DNA of 64,000 nt, from NCBI GenBank assembly GCA_963675925.2, contig CAXXIB010000003.1, positions 62,001-126,000 of the forward strand. Reading direction: 5' to 3'. This DNA comes from CAXXOK01 sp963675925 (GTDB lineage: Bacteria > Bacillota > Clostridia > Christensenellales > Aristaeellaceae). Both the position numbers and the translations under genes were made by a program. The notes beneath the pieces are model-generated. The model was given only the letters and a program-made list of their open reading frames with translations. It was not told where the DNA came from and did not search any database. Below, piece after piece: positions 17,945 through 33,000 of this stretch (position 1 is its first letter; the number at the start of each line of letters is the position of its first letter).

Positions 17945-17957
17945 TATATTGTAATAT
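17930..17957 (+). promoter_or_regulatory. Candidate promoter of the giant surface-protein gene
   Basis: TTGACA (17930-17935) is a perfect -35; TAATAT (17952-17957) is 16 bases downstream. This gives a leader of about 95 bases before the GTG start at 18062. No c-di-GMP riboswitch signature was seen in the leader. Confidence 0.6.
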
Positions 17958-18061
17958 AAACATATATATAGTGTCTGAGTGGGCCATCAGGTCTATATCA
18001 TGTTATGAATTGTTGGGCTGTTCTGAGTAGTATATGTATATATTCAAGGAGCAATTCTAAC

Positions 18062-21000
18062 GTGAATAGAATAATATCCAAATGGAAGGTCATTCTGTCC
18101 GCTATTTTTTTTGTTGTATTGGGATTCGGGTTTCCTGCAATCGCTGGAGAGTCTATCACCTTTGTACTCGATCATAACACAATATCCGAGGATGCTGCGA
18201 CCGGAACGCTGGTCGGAGGGTTCCAGGTATCCTCTGAAATTCAGAATCTCGTGTATTCTCTGCCGTCCGGCCAGGGAGATAACGCGGCATTCTCTGTGTC
18301 GGGTACTTCGCTGTATTCCGCAGCGGCATTTGACTATGAAATCAAAGACAGCTATACCGTTGTGGTTGAGGCTGCCGGCGATGAAGACAGCAGCGGGCAG
18401 GAAACATTCACGGTCTATATCGATGATGTTTCACCGATCGCGCAAAACGATAACATTACCGTTACGGAGGACGGCAAAGCCAGCGGCGTACTTCCGATAG
18501 CTGGCGATACCACACCCGTAACCTTTTCCGTGTCCCAAGAACCTGTTTTGGGGTCTGTCGTTATAGACTCGGCAACAGGTGCATATACCTATACGCCCGA
18601 TGCCAATCAGTATGGGGAAGATAGCTTTGCGTTTGATGTAACAGACGGCGCAAATAGCTCTACGGGCACGGTCAGTGTAACGATCACCGCTGAAAACGAT
18701 GTACCAGTCATCCGGCAAGGGGAAATAGCATACTTTGTGTGTGAAGAAGATGGAAGCACGCAGCAGCTTTCGCTCATCGCCGATGATGCGGATGAAGACG
18801 CGCTCAGCTGGAGCATTGACACCCAGAGCAGTCATGGCCTGGCTGCGGTGAATGCTGCCACGGGCCTCACGAGCTATACACCCACAGAAGCGGATTATTT
18901 TGGTGCAGACAGTTTTGTAGTGGCGGTTTCGGATGGCAACGGCGGGGTGGATACGATTGCCATCGATGTCACGGTCTCAGCAGTAAATGACCCACCCTCC
19001 TTTACCAAAGGCTTGGATCAGTTTGTTACGGAAGACTGTGGTGCGCAGTCGGTTGAAGGCTGGGCCACTGATATATCTGCCGGTGCGGATAATGAAAGCG
19101 ATCAAACACTTACATTCAAAATCAACAATAACACCAACGCGGCGTTGTTTTCCGCTGGTCCCGCAGTGAGCAACGCCGGTGTTTTAAGCTATACACCTGC
19201 GGACAATGCAAACGGAACGGCGACCTTGGATATTTTCCTTTCCGACAGCGGTGGCGAAAGCTCCGGTTTGTATACTGTCACAATCACTGTGGAGCCGGTT
19301 AACGATCCACCGGTGAACACGGCTGTGCCTTTGATTACCGGCATTGCCCGCATTGGAGAAATTTTAAAGGCAAGTTCTGGCGGTTGGAATGATGATGCGG
19401 ACGGTGCGAATGCGGCGTTGCTCACGTACAGCTATCAGTGGCAATCCGCTGAAATCGTTGATGGTGAGTGGAAAAACATCGAATCAGGCGATGAGTTTGA
19501 GTTGACCACTGCGCAAAACGGTCTATACATTCGCGTGAAGGTCACTTGTGCAGAAGCCGACGGAACTCCTTTATCTGTCGTGGCGTATTCGGACCCGATA
19601 GAGGTTGAAAACCGAAACCCGCTGATTGACCGCAGCGGGAACTTGAGTATGACATTCACCGAGGATGACACCCAAGATCTCATTCAGTTGATAGCCAACG
19701 ATGAGGATGGCGACACGTTGTCGTGGGCGATTACAAACGGGGGAACGAAAGGCAATGCGGTCATCTCGGTAGACAACGGAACCGATTGCCAAATCTTGTA
19801 TACGCCCAATGCTGACGAAAACGGAGAAGACAGCTTTGTAGTTACAGTAGCAGACGGTAACGGCGGTACAGATGCAATCACCATCGATGTAACCATCACC
19901 GCAGTAAACGATATACCCTCGTTTACCATCGGCGCAGATCAAGCGGTATCGGAGGATTGCGGCGGGCAAAGCGTGAGCGGATGGATAGCTGCTATGGCTG
20001 CCGGACCGGCCAACGAAAGCCAGCAAACGCTGCAATTCAACATCGAAAGCAATACCAATGCAGCATTGTTTTCCGCTGAACCGGCTGTAAGCAGCGATGG
20101 CATCCTTACGTATACCCCTGCGCAAAACGCGTACGGGTCGGCAACAATATCGCTTTCCGCTACAGATAGCGGCGGCGCTAGCAGCCAGCCGCAGACCTTT
20201 ATCATCACCGTCGATCCGGTGAATGATGTACCGGTGAACACGAGTGTGCCAACGATCTCCGGCACGCCGCACAACGGGAAAACCCTGTCTGTTTTGGCAG
20301 GGACCTGGAATGACACGGCAGACGGCGGGCTTGCTGCATCGCTTAGCTATAGCTATCAATGGCAGTCGGCCAGCAGTGAAGCGGGGCCTTGGAACAATAT
20401 CAGCGGCGCGCAAGGCGAAAGCTTTACGCTGACTGAAGCGCAGAATGATTTGTATATTCGTGTGATGGAAACATGCACGGAAACCAAAGCGGAAAAAGCA
20501 TCGGCTGCGGTGTATTCAAATCCGGTTCGTGTCACCAACAACGCACCTGTGATCAGTCAGGGAGAAAGCGTTACGATCAATATCCAGGAAGATGCCGAGC
20601 CGGTCACCATGCAGCTTTTGGCAAGCGATGCGGATGGTGATGATCTTGTGTGGTCCATTACAACGCAAGGCAGCAAAGGAACGGCGTCGTTTAACGAGCA
20701 TCTGGGAACGCAATGCGAAATCGTATACACTCCGAATTTGAATGAAAACGGGGAAGACAGTTTTATTGTCACAGTTGACGATGGAAACGCAGGCGTGGAA
20801 ACAATCACTGTGATTGTTAGCATGACCCCGGTTAACGATACGCCCTCGTTTACCATCGGTGCGAACCAAACAGTTGACGAGGATTGCGGAGAGCAGGTTG
20901 TTGAAAACTGGATCACAGAAATAAGCGCAGGCGCGTTGAATGAGAGCGATCAAACGCTGACCTTTAACGTGCTTAGTACGAATAATGAAGCGCTGCTTGC

Positions 21001-24000
21001 TTCCGGACCGACAGTCAGTAGTACGGGTGAACTGCGCTATACACCAGCAACCAATGCAAACGGGCAGGCAACCATTGCGCTGTATGTATCCGATAGCGAA
21101 GGTGCAACCAGTGAGCCGCAGAATTTCATCATCACTGTTAATCGGGTCAATGATAAGCCGGTGAATACGGTGCTGCCTTCCATCAGCGGTGTGTTCGCAA
21201 CGGGCGGAACTATATCGGCAGATGCCGGTACCTGGGACGATTCTGCTGATCATAATGTACTGGACGAAGAATATTTCACAGTCATATGGTATACGGCTGC
21301 CAATGGGGATGGCGGAGGGCTATCGCAGGCAGGCACAGGTTGGGATTACAGCCTGAAGGCCTCCGATGCACATCGGTTTATCCGCGTGATGGTCATGGTC
21401 AACGATACGGATATAAGCGGAACGGTGACCGAAAATGCTTATTCCGCTTGGTATGCAGTGGAGAATACAGCTCCTGCAATCCAAAATGTCTCACCGGCAA
21501 TCGCAACAAATGAAGATACAGATGGAAGTGTGGTATGCAGCGCGCTTGATGCAGATGATGATACGCTGACATGGAGCATTGGGTCACAAGCAAGCCATGG
21601 TACAGCGTCTGTGGATGCACAGACCGGCAATGTTACCTATTCGCCGGATGCAAACTATAACGGGACGGACAACTTCACCGTCAGCGTTTCGGACGGGCAT
21701 GAGGGCAGCGACAGCGCTGAAGTCAGCGTCACAGTGGAATCCGTCAACGATATCCCAACGTTCACCATCGGCGCGGATCAAGCGGTGGATGAGGACAGCC
21801 TGGCGCAAACAGTAGATCCACTTATCCAGGCCATGTCTGCCGGTCCGGCGAATGAAGGGGAACAAACGCTTACATTCCAAGTGACGGAAAACTCCAACCC
21901 GTCCTTGTTTGCCGCAGCGCCAGAGATTAACAGCAATGGTGTACTGACATATACTCCGGCGACGGATGCATTTGGCAGCGCGCTGATTACTGTATCAGTG
22001 TCCGACAGCGCAGGCGCAACAAATAGCGCTACGCAAAGCTTTACCATAACGATAAACAGCGTGAATGACGCACCGCGCAATTCACAAGCGCCTGTGATTA
22101 GCGGTACGGCACACAACGGGCAAATTCTTAGCGTTTCCACAGGCACATGGAGCGATGCTGCCGATAGTGAAAACGCAACCGTTTTGCGTTACAGCTATCA
22201 GTGGCAATCGGCCGATAGCGAAACCGGGCCCTGGAGCAACCTGGCGGGAGCAACCCAAGCCCAGTATACACTGACCCCAGATGAAAACGACCTGTACATC
22301 CGCGCAGTCGTCACTTGTTCCGACAGCGATGCCCAGCCTGCCTCGGCAAGCACGGTCTCGCAAGCTGTTCTGGTTACCAATGAAGCGCCAGTGATGACTT
22401 CGCAGCAAAGTCCGATTATGGAATTTTATGAGGATGGCGCTGTGCAAAGCATCATCACGGAAGCGACGGATGCGGATGGCGATACCCTAACCTGGGCGGT
22501 TACAGCAGCATCCATAGGTACGGCATCTGTCGATGATGGCGTTGTTCGTTACCAGCCAAATGCGGATGCAAACGGGGAAGACGAATTCACGGTCACCGTT
22601 TCAGACGGCAACGGCGGCCAGAGCAGCATGGTATTCACGATTATCATTCATGCTGTCAACGATATCCCGACCTTTACCATCGGTGCAGATCAGGTGGATA
22701 CCGAAGATGACGGTGGACAGTATATAAGCGGTTGGATACAGACGATGTCTCCCGGGCCTGCGGATGAAAGCGGCCAGACATTAACCTTTACGGTTTCTGA
22801 TATTACCAATACAGCGCTCTTTACACAGGTCCCTCATGTGACGCCAAGCGGAACGTTGTATTATGTGCTGGCAGCCAACCAAAACGGCAGTACAGAGGTA
22901 TCCGTCAGCGTGTCGGACAGCGATGGCGGCGTGAATACTGTTAAACAAACCTTCACGATTACCGTTAACGCTGTCAACGATACCCCGGAGTTGGTTAGCG
23001 ATCCGGCAATCACCGGCACGTTTACAGCCGGGAATACCATTACCGCCGGCAGCGGCGTATGGAGCGACGAGGTCGACGAGGATGCCGGCACGATCGTTTA
23101 CGACTATACCTGGTATTTTGCGGATGACGATCAGGGGACAAACGCCGTTTCGCAAGCAGGCACAAACGAGTATGCGCTTACGAGCACACAAAGCCATACC
23201 TATGTGCGTGTGCTGGTCGGCGTTACCAATACCGATGAGACCGGCACTACGCAGACACAGGCCTATACGCCTTGGTATTTCGTTGAAAACACGGCGCCTG
23301 TGATTACGGAAACTGATCCGTCCTTTGCAACGGAAGAGGACACCGAGCATACCTTTACCCTGCATGCAACAGATGCCGATGCCGATACCTTAACCTGGAG
23401 TCTATCTTCGCCGGCGCAGCATGGTATTGCTCAAGTCAATGCTACAACGGGCGCGGTAACCTACTCGCCGGCGCTCAACTACCGCGGTAATGATTCTTTC
23501 ACCGTTCAAGTTGCCGATGCCTATAGCGGTACAGACGAGCTCGTGATCCCGGTTACGGTGAATGCTGTCAACGACGTTCCCATCAATACCGAGCTGCCGA
23601 CGGTTAGTGGAACCCATATGTTTGGCAACACGCTGACTGCTTCACCCGGCACCTGGACCGATGATGCCGACGATAATCTGGTCACGCTCGTTTACAGCTA
23701 CCAGTGGCAGCGGGCTTCGGATGATCAGGGCGCTGATATTGCCAATATTGGTACAGGAGCAACGTATGTGCTGACTGACGCGGAAAGCCATCAGTATGTT
23801 CGTGTCTTGGTCACGGTTACAGATACCGACGCTTCCGGCACGCTGGAGCCGCAGGCAAGCTCGGCATGGACCTATGTAAACAATACAAACCCTGTTATCA
23901 CGGAACTCACCCCGACGATCACAACGCAGGAAGATACCACGCAGACGCTGACCCTGCATGCAACGGATGTCGATACCGATACCCTTACCTGGTCTGTAAC

Positions 24001-27000
24001 GGAGCAGGGCACGCGCGGCACAGCCGTCATTGATGAAACGACGGGGCAGATAACCTATACGCCAAATGCCGATGATAATGGCAGCGACAGCTTCGAGATC
24101 ACCGTCAACGATGGACATGCAGGATATAACAGTGTCATCGTTTTGGTTACGATCAACGCGGTGAATGACCTGCCGTCCTTTACCGCTGGCAGCGACCAAA
24201 GCGTATCGGAAGACTGCGGCGCACAATCCGTCGCCAATTGGATATCGACCATGTCCAAAGGCCCGGCAAACGAGAACGCGCAAACACTGGCATATACGGT
24301 TGCCATTACCCAGGAAACCGTAACAGACAGTCTGTCGTTGTTTGCGACAGATCCGGCAGTGAGCCCCGATGGAACGCTGACGTATACGCCTGCGGATAAT
24401 GCATACGGCTCGGCAACGCTTTCCATCTTTGTGCAGGATAGCGGCGGCGGGGATAACGATACATCTGCGGCGCAAACGTTCACCATCAACATTACCCCGG
24501 TGAATGATCATCCGGTGATTACCGGCCTGTCGGTTGTGCAAACACCGGAAGATATCCCATATGTTTATGACTTTACACTGCAAGATGTGGAAGGCGATTT
24601 GGATTCGCTGACCGTGGCATTCAAAAGCAATAATACGGCCCTTTTGGAAAACGGAAGCATGCAGCTTGGCGGCAGCGGTGCAAGCCGCACCCTGACCCTG
24701 TCTCCCGAGGAGAACCGCAGCGGAACGGTGGATATATCGTTCACCGTGACCGATACACAGGGCGGCAAGGCAACCAAAACGCTTACACTCAATGTTACTG
24801 CGGTCAATGATGCGCCAACGATCAGCGTGATTGCCGATCGGACAACCTATGAAGATACTTCCACCGGCGCAATCGGATTTACCATAGCCGATGTAGATAC
24901 TGCGATGGCAAACTGCACGGTAACGGCAGTTTCGCAAAACACCACACTGATACCTAACGATGAAGACCACATTACCGTTAGCGGCACAACTGCCAACCGC
25001 ACCGTTATGCTGCTGCCTGCCAAGGATGCGTACGGAACTGCCGATATTACCCTGACCGTCAGCGACGGCAGCCTGACAGCGGAAACCACATTTACCCTGA
25101 CTGTCGACGCGGTCAACGATAAACCGACCATTTCGCAGGTGGCTGATGTAACAATTGACGAAGACACCAACACCGGAGCCATTGCATTTTATGTCGCTGA
25201 TATCGATCATGCGTTTTCGCAGCTTACGGTATCGGCAGCCGCCAACAATACGGCGATGGTACCCAAAAGCAATATCGTAGTTTCGGATATCGATCAAGAT
25301 GGCAAAGCAACAGTAACCGTAACGCCTGTTGCCAACTACAACGGGACCTCTACCATCACATTAACGGTCAAAGACCAAAGTGGAGCACTCAGCACGGAAT
25401 CATTCCTGCTGACAGCGTCCCCGGTAAACGATCCGCCGACGATGTCGAGCATTTCAAACCAGAGCGCCAATGAGGATAATGTCAGGTCTTTCAGCGTTTA
25501 CATCGCCGATATTGATACCAGCACATCCGCCTTGACGGTGACCGCGATTGAATCAAGCAATGAGGCGCTTCTGCCGCTGGATGATCAGCATATTACCCTC
25601 ACTGGTACAACAGGAACGCGCACAGTGCGCTTGACGCCGCTAGCCAATCAAAATGGATCGACCTATATCACATTACAGGTGTCCGATGGCGGCACTACGG
25701 TTGCAACGCGCCGGTTCCTGTTCACCGTGTATGCGGTGAACGATGCGCCATACTTTACACCGGGTGCAGACATTACAGTGCAGGAAGACTGCGGCGCACA
25801 AACCTTTGCAAACTGGGCCAGCGGAATCTCTGCCGGGGCAGTGAATGAGACCGAGGAACTGACCTTCCACGTGCAGGCTGATATGGCTGCAATGTTTGCA
25901 GTGCAGCCCGCCATTGATGCAAACGGCACGCTCACCTTTACACCCGCAAGCAATGCCAACGGCACAGGGACTATCACCGCATACCTGTCAGACGCAGGCG
26001 GAGCAACTTCAGGGTCTATTACGTTCTCAATTATTCTATCTTCTGTAAACGATGTTCCGGTCGCGTATGATAAAACGACCGGCTTGGATACCGACGAGGA
26101 TCAGCAATTAAAGGGTAGCCTGGTGATTTACGATCCGGATACCAACCCGATCACCTATGAGCTGGTATCGGGTGAAGATCACGGTGTAACCTCGCTGACC
26201 ACGGCGTCCGGCGGCATCGTTACGCTGAATGCATCAACCGGAACGTTTGTTTACGTACCCTATCAGGATTACTTTGAAGGGCCGGACAGCTTTTCCTTCC
26301 GTGTGTTTGACGGAACCGTATACAGCAACGATGCACAGGTCACCATCGAGATGACGGGGATCAACGATCCTCCCGTAGCAGAGGATGGCGTGCTCACAGT
26401 AGACGAAGATGCGGTTACTAGCGCGGGTTCACTGGCTGGATTGGTCACGGATGTTGACAATGTGACCCTGGAATATTCCATCGTCAACGCGCCCAATGAA
26501 GGCGGTACGGTAACCCTGAACAGTGAAACAGGGGCGTATACCTATACACCTCCCGCCAATTATTTCGGCACTGAACGCTTTACCTTCCGGGCGTATGATG
26601 CAGCCACCTATTCGAATACTGCTACCGTTACCGTGACTGTAAACGCAGTAAACGATGCGCCGGTTGCTCAGGATGAAACGATCAACCTGGACGAGGGGAA
26701 AACGATCAGCAGCGCTTTCAAAGCTACCGATATCGAGTCGGACACCATTACATATTCTATCGTGACTCCGCCTGCATCCGGCACGTTGACGCTGCTTAAC
26801 GCAGCCACAGGGGCGTATACCTACACACCGCCTGTTATGGGCGCGGAAGAAAGCCTAACCGTAACGGCAGAGTTTCAGGCTGAAGACCCCAGTGGGAATT
26901 TCACAACAGGAACGCTCACCATAATCATTCGCAATATCAACGATGCACCCTATCTGGACCCTTCGACGTCTTTGGATATGACGACAGCTGAAGATACCCC

Positions 27001-30000
27001 GCTCAGTGGCAGTGTAGCTGCCGTAGATCCAGATGGCGATACGCTGCTCTATACAGTATTGAATAGCCCCAACCACGGTACACTGTCCAGCTTTGATACA
27101 GCAACAGGCAGCTTTACCTATACACCGTATGGAAACTATAACGGTACGGACTATTTTACATTCATCGCAACGGAAGACAGAGAGGAAAATGCCCTGAGTA
27201 CAGGGATTTACCGCGTGTCCATCCACGTTACATTTGTCAACGATAATCCCACGGCGTATACGTTGCATTATTACACGAACGAAGAGACGCCCATTACGCT
27301 ATCGCCCGTCGGATACGACCCGGATGGCAACTCGATGACCTACAATATTGTATCCACGCCTGAATTTGGCTTGATTTCGACGACCGACAACATCACCTTT
27401 ACGTATACGCCAAACATAACGATGGCCGGTGAAACAGATGCAATCCTATATCAGGCGGTGGATAGCCAGGGCGGCGAATCCAACATCGCTGTGATGTATG
27501 TACACATTTACGGGGATGGAGATGGCGGCGGACTGCATGGATTTAGCGATGTAACCATACCGCAGAATACATCCACTGATTCCATTCCGATCGTCGTTAC
27601 CGATATCGATATCGAGCAGGTATCTGTAACGTCCTCCAATACCTGGCTGCAAAACAATGCATATATCGTAGTTACAAACAGTAATGGCAACTACTCATTT
27701 ACGCTGACACCCACTGCCTATCGCCGCGGCCGCTCGGTTATCACCGTGCAGGTAATGGACACCAATGAAATCTGGCACACCCGCACCTTTATATTGACCG
27801 TGACCCATGTATATTTCCAACCAACGGCGCACGATTTGGAGCGCACCATCGATGAAAACACGGAAATGTATGAGTACGTAAGCGGATCCGATCTCAATGG
27901 CGATTGGATTAACTTTGCGGCCGCAAGCCAGCCCAGCCATGGTACGCTGGAGTTTTCGTCCAACGGCACGTTCTATTATAAGCCGGATACGGGTTTCAGC
28001 GGGGATGACAGCTTCACCTTTACCGCTTCCAATGCAGAACTGACATCCGAACCTGCGACAGTTACCATCCATGTTACCGGGATACCCAGTGCGCCATCTG
28101 CCGATAATGCAGAGTTTACAACGCCCGAGGATACGGCGATTATCGACGGACAGCTGACTGGCAACTCGCCGCAAGGCGCGCAGATGGAATTCCATTTGGT
28201 TTCCAACGGTACCCTGGGTACCGCGGTGATCGCCGATGATGGTTCCTTTACCTACACACCCAATGAAAATGTGAACGGCACCGATGTATTCACATTTAAA
28301 ACAGAAGGACCGACCACACTGTATTCCTCTATCGCAACGGTTACGGTAAACATCACCGCAGTGAATGATCAGCCGGTTGCTGCCGCCAAAACTGTTACGA
28401 CATATGAAGATTTGCCATTGCAGGGATACCTGATCGCTTCGGATGCAGATGAAAATGAAACACTGACCTACAGCATCGTAGAAACAGATGGGACGCTGCT
28501 GAAAGGCGATATTGTACTGGATTCACAAACAGGCCAATATACCTATACGCCTGCGCTCAATGCCAATGGTACCGATTCGTTCTACTTTATCGCAAACGAT
28601 GGCACCGCAGATTCAGAACCCGCTCTGATGACAGTCGTTATTGAGCCGCAAAACGATGCGCCGACTGTGGAAGACAGCACGATTACAGTGGGTGAAGATG
28701 CAAGCATAGAAGGCGCGTTGGCCTCGCTGTATGATGATGTGGACGGCGACGCACAAACCTTCAGCACCCTACAGGAGCCTGAAAAAGGTACGATTGAGTT
28801 TAATACGGACGGAACGTTTACCTATACGCCGGATGAAAATAAAAACGGCACAGATTACTTCAGCTACCGCACAACGGACACGGCGGGGCTGAAATCCAAC
28901 GTCGCCTTGGTCACAGTGACGATTACACCGGAAAATGACGTGCCGACGATTGTTGCTGCCGATGCCTGGACCATCAATGAGGACAGCAAGGACCAGATGT
29001 TCTACTTCACGGTCGATGACATTGAAGATAACCCCGATGTACTCACCCTAAGCGCCGTGTGGGATGAAACGGAAATCGAAAGCCTGACATTCGGTGGCAG
29101 CGGCAATAACCGCTGGATGAAAGTAACACCGGTGGACAGCTATCAATCCGACACCACCATTACTATCAAGGTAACCGATACCGGGGTGGATAATACACTG
29201 ACCGGGGATGTAAAATCGGCAACGACCGATGTACTTGTTACCGTTTCACCTGTCAACGATACACCTACGATCAATGATCATGCAACGAACTGGGTCAAGA
29301 TCGTTTCTTCGAACGTCGTCATTGACGAGGATACCTCAACCGATGCGATAGCATTCACGGTTGATGACGAAGAAACATATGGAGCGGGTGTTACGGTCAC
29401 CGCATCGGCGTCCGACGCAACGCTGGTGCCGAGTTCCGGAATCGAACTTTCCGGCGAGGGTGAAGCGCGTACGATAAAAATTACACCAGCTGCCGATCGG
29501 TACGGATCTACAACCATACGCATCTATGCATCAGACGGCAACACAACAAGAACGGCGTACTTTACCTTAGTCGTCAATCCGATCAACGATGCGCCTATCA
29601 TTACACCGCCGGATGATCAAACCATTGCTGAGGACGGCAACACAGGCGATCTGTATTACTCGATTACGGATATCGACAGTACGATTACGAATATCACCGT
29701 CGAAGCGGTTTCGGATAATGAATCGCTGTTGTTGCCGGTTGACATCGTTTGCAGCGGTAACGCTAACGACCGTGTGGTCAATATTACACCACTGGCAAAC
29801 ATGAACGGCGATGTGACCATTACCCTAACCGCGGATGACCAAGGTGATGTGAACAACACTGGCAGCGCAAGCTTTGTGCTGCATGTACTCGCCGTCAACG
29901 ATACGCCGACGATTGAAGATATTGCTGATGTAACGATATTGGAAGACAGCGCTACTGCTGCGATTCCCGTTCATATTGCCGATATCGACGATGCGCTTTC

Positions 30001-33000
30001 CGCACTCACACTTTCGGCAATCTCCAGCAATCCATCATTGGTGGACGATAGCTGTATCGTGTTTTCCAAGAACGAAGAAACCGGGCAGAACTATATCACG
30101 CTCACGCCGAAGCCTGATGCCAACGGTGCAGCTTTGATTACCGTGAAGGTGGTCGATGAGAGCGGAAAATATAAGACCACCAGCTTCACCCTGAACGTAA
30201 CCCCGGTTAACGATGCGCCAACCATAACCGCGATTGCCGATCAAACCATTCTGGAAGATGGCCGTACGGCTGCGATCACCTTCAATATCGCCGACGTGGA
30301 TAACGATGTGCTGGAATTGGATGTGGTGGGAAGCTCCGCAGATACAAGCATCATTTCTCAGCAAAGCTTTGTGTTTACGGGTAACGGCGGCGAGCGTACC
30401 GTGACGATAACGCCGCTTGCCAATCAGAATGGCAGTGTTGCTGTAGCGCTGACCGTGGAAGATCCCGGCGGGTTGACGGCTTCCTCGCCGTTTACGGTGA
30501 ACATCACACCGGTGAACGATGAACCTTCTTTTACCGGTGGCGATGACCAAACGGTGCTTGAAGATTGTCATCTGCAAACAGTCGCTGCTTGGGCGACGAA
30601 TATATCCAAAGGCCCTGATAATGAGGATTATCAAACGCTGTCCTTCCATCTGGAAAATGACAACAACGATCTGTTTACTGCGCAAGGGCAGCCAGCGCTG
30701 GATGCTTTTGGACAACTGACATATACCCCTGCGGATGACATGTACGGAACAGCTACGGTTACCGTATACCTTACAGATGATGGCGGAACGGCAAACGGCG
30801 GGGATGATACCAGCGATAACGATCCCAGCGCTGAAAGCATTGTAGATACCTTTGTTATTACGGTTCTCTCTGTCAATGACCGCCCTGTGTTCTCGGCACT
30901 CAATTCGCAGGAAGATATCACCGTAAACGAGGACAGCGGTGCGTATGAAAGCGCTTGGGCAGATACAAGTACATTGTTTATCGGACCGGATAACAACGAG
31001 ACCCAAACCTACAATTTCCTCTTGACGCTTGGAGCCGTGGATGTATACGGTAACACAGAGCTGTTCAGCGAAGCTCCGGCGATTGATTCCCAAACCGGTG
31101 TTATCAGCTTTACACCTGCCAAAAACGCCAACGGCACTGCGGAGGTTACCGTTGTGCTGAAAGATGATGATGGCACTGCAAACGGCGGGGTGGATACTTC
31201 GGTCGCGCATACGTTTACGATTACCGTAACCAGCGTGAACGACGATCCCACGTACACCCTGGGAGCCGATTTTGCTGTCAATGAAGACAGCGGCGCGTAC
31301 TCCGCAGCTTTTGCTACAGGCATCACAACGGGCGGCGGAACCGATGAAGAGATTCAAACATTGACCTTTACCCTGAACGCTGATAATACATCGCTGTTCT
31401 CGGTACAGCCTACCATGACGGCGGATGGTGTGCTGCGCTTTACCACGGCACAAGACCAACACGGTGTCACCGAGGTTTCTGTTGTATTGGACGATGAAAC
31501 GAATGAAGTGACCAAAGGCTTCACGATCACGGTCAATTCAGTGAACGATGCGCCGACCTTTACCTACGGCGATCCACTGGTTGTTTGGGAAGACTGCGGC
31601 CTGCAGACTGTGGCCGGATGGGGCAGTGATCTGTACACTGGCGCAGACAACGAAAGCAGCCAAACTTTATCCTTTGCCGTTACCGCGCTAAGCAGTACGC
31701 TGTTTACATCAGGCGGGCAACCGGCCATGGATCCATCGGGCACGCTGACCTTCACGCCGGATACAGATGCCAATGGGGAATCCGGTGTTACGCTGTACTT
31801 GATTGATAACGGCGGGACGGAGTTCGAAGGGGTAGACAGAACGTACTACGAGGTGAACTCGATCACCGTATTGCCGGTTAACGATCAACCGAGCTTTACG
31901 GATTTGGGAGATATTACAGTCCAAGAGGATGCCCAGGCGTATGATGAAGCTTGGGTGCAAGACGGCAGCATTTCCGTTGGCCCTGCTAACGAAGCGGCGC
32001 AGACTTATACCTTTTATATGGTTGAGGATGAAGCGCAGCGTGAAACCTATGGCAACACGAACCTGTTTAGTGTACAACCAGCCATCGATCCGGAGACTGG
32101 CGATATCAGTTTCACAGCGGCGGAAAACGCAAACGGATCGGCAAGTTATACCGTGTATATGCAGGACAGTGGTGGCACGGATCGTGAAGGCATCGATACG
32201 TCTATCGGGCATTCGCTGACAATTACCGTCCAAGCTGTAAACGACGATCCCACCTACACGCTGGGCGGCACCGTAAGCGTGAACGAAGACAGCGGCGCTT
32301 ACCAAAACCCGACATATGTCACCGGCATCACCACAGGCGGTGGTACGGATGAGGCCGGACAAACACTTTCATTCGCACTGACTGCAGCAGAACAATCCCT
32401 GTTTGCTGTCCAGCCCGCAATCACCAGTGCAGGCGCGTTGACATTCACACCGGCGGATGATGCCAACGGCACAACCCTCGTGACCGTCGTACTAAGCGAC
32501 GGCGATAGGACGGTTGAGAAAACATTGACCATCGTTGTGGAACCGGTTAATGATCAGCCGTCGTTTACTGATATCGGGGACATCGTCTTCTATGAAGACT
32601 GCGGCCCGAAAACAGTGGATTGGGTCAGCGACTACACGCTGGGACCGAATAATGAAATCCAGACGCCACTGTTTACGATGACGGAAGAATCCAGAACGAC
32701 CTACGGCAATACAGCGTTGTTCAGCAGTGGTCCTTCGATCAATGCAACTACCGGTGCTGTGAGCTTTACACCGGCGGCAAACGCCAACGGAACGATTACC
32801 TTCACCGTAACCCTTCAGGACAATGGCGGCACAGAGCGTGATGGCGTGGATTTATCGCAGTCGCACTCGCTGACGATTATCATCAATGCGGTAAATGATG
32901 AGCCGACTTATACCATTCCTGATGATGTCAATGTGTATGAAGACAGCGGTGAATATAGAGACGAAACATTTGCAACGGGCATCACCACTGGCGGAGGAAC

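Noticed and set aside
17960..18061. c-di-GMP riboswitch in front of the giant adhesin-like gene
   Set aside because: Such switches are common before clostridial adhesin genes, but the conserved GEMM core sequences were not found in this leader.
23642..25297. Long minus-strand open frame (551 codons) inside the giant gene
   Set aside because: It is the antisense shadow of the repetitive plus-strand gene. Its translation has no family features and no ribosome site. The same holds for the other long minus-strand frames there, such as 30035-31462 and 36044-37111.
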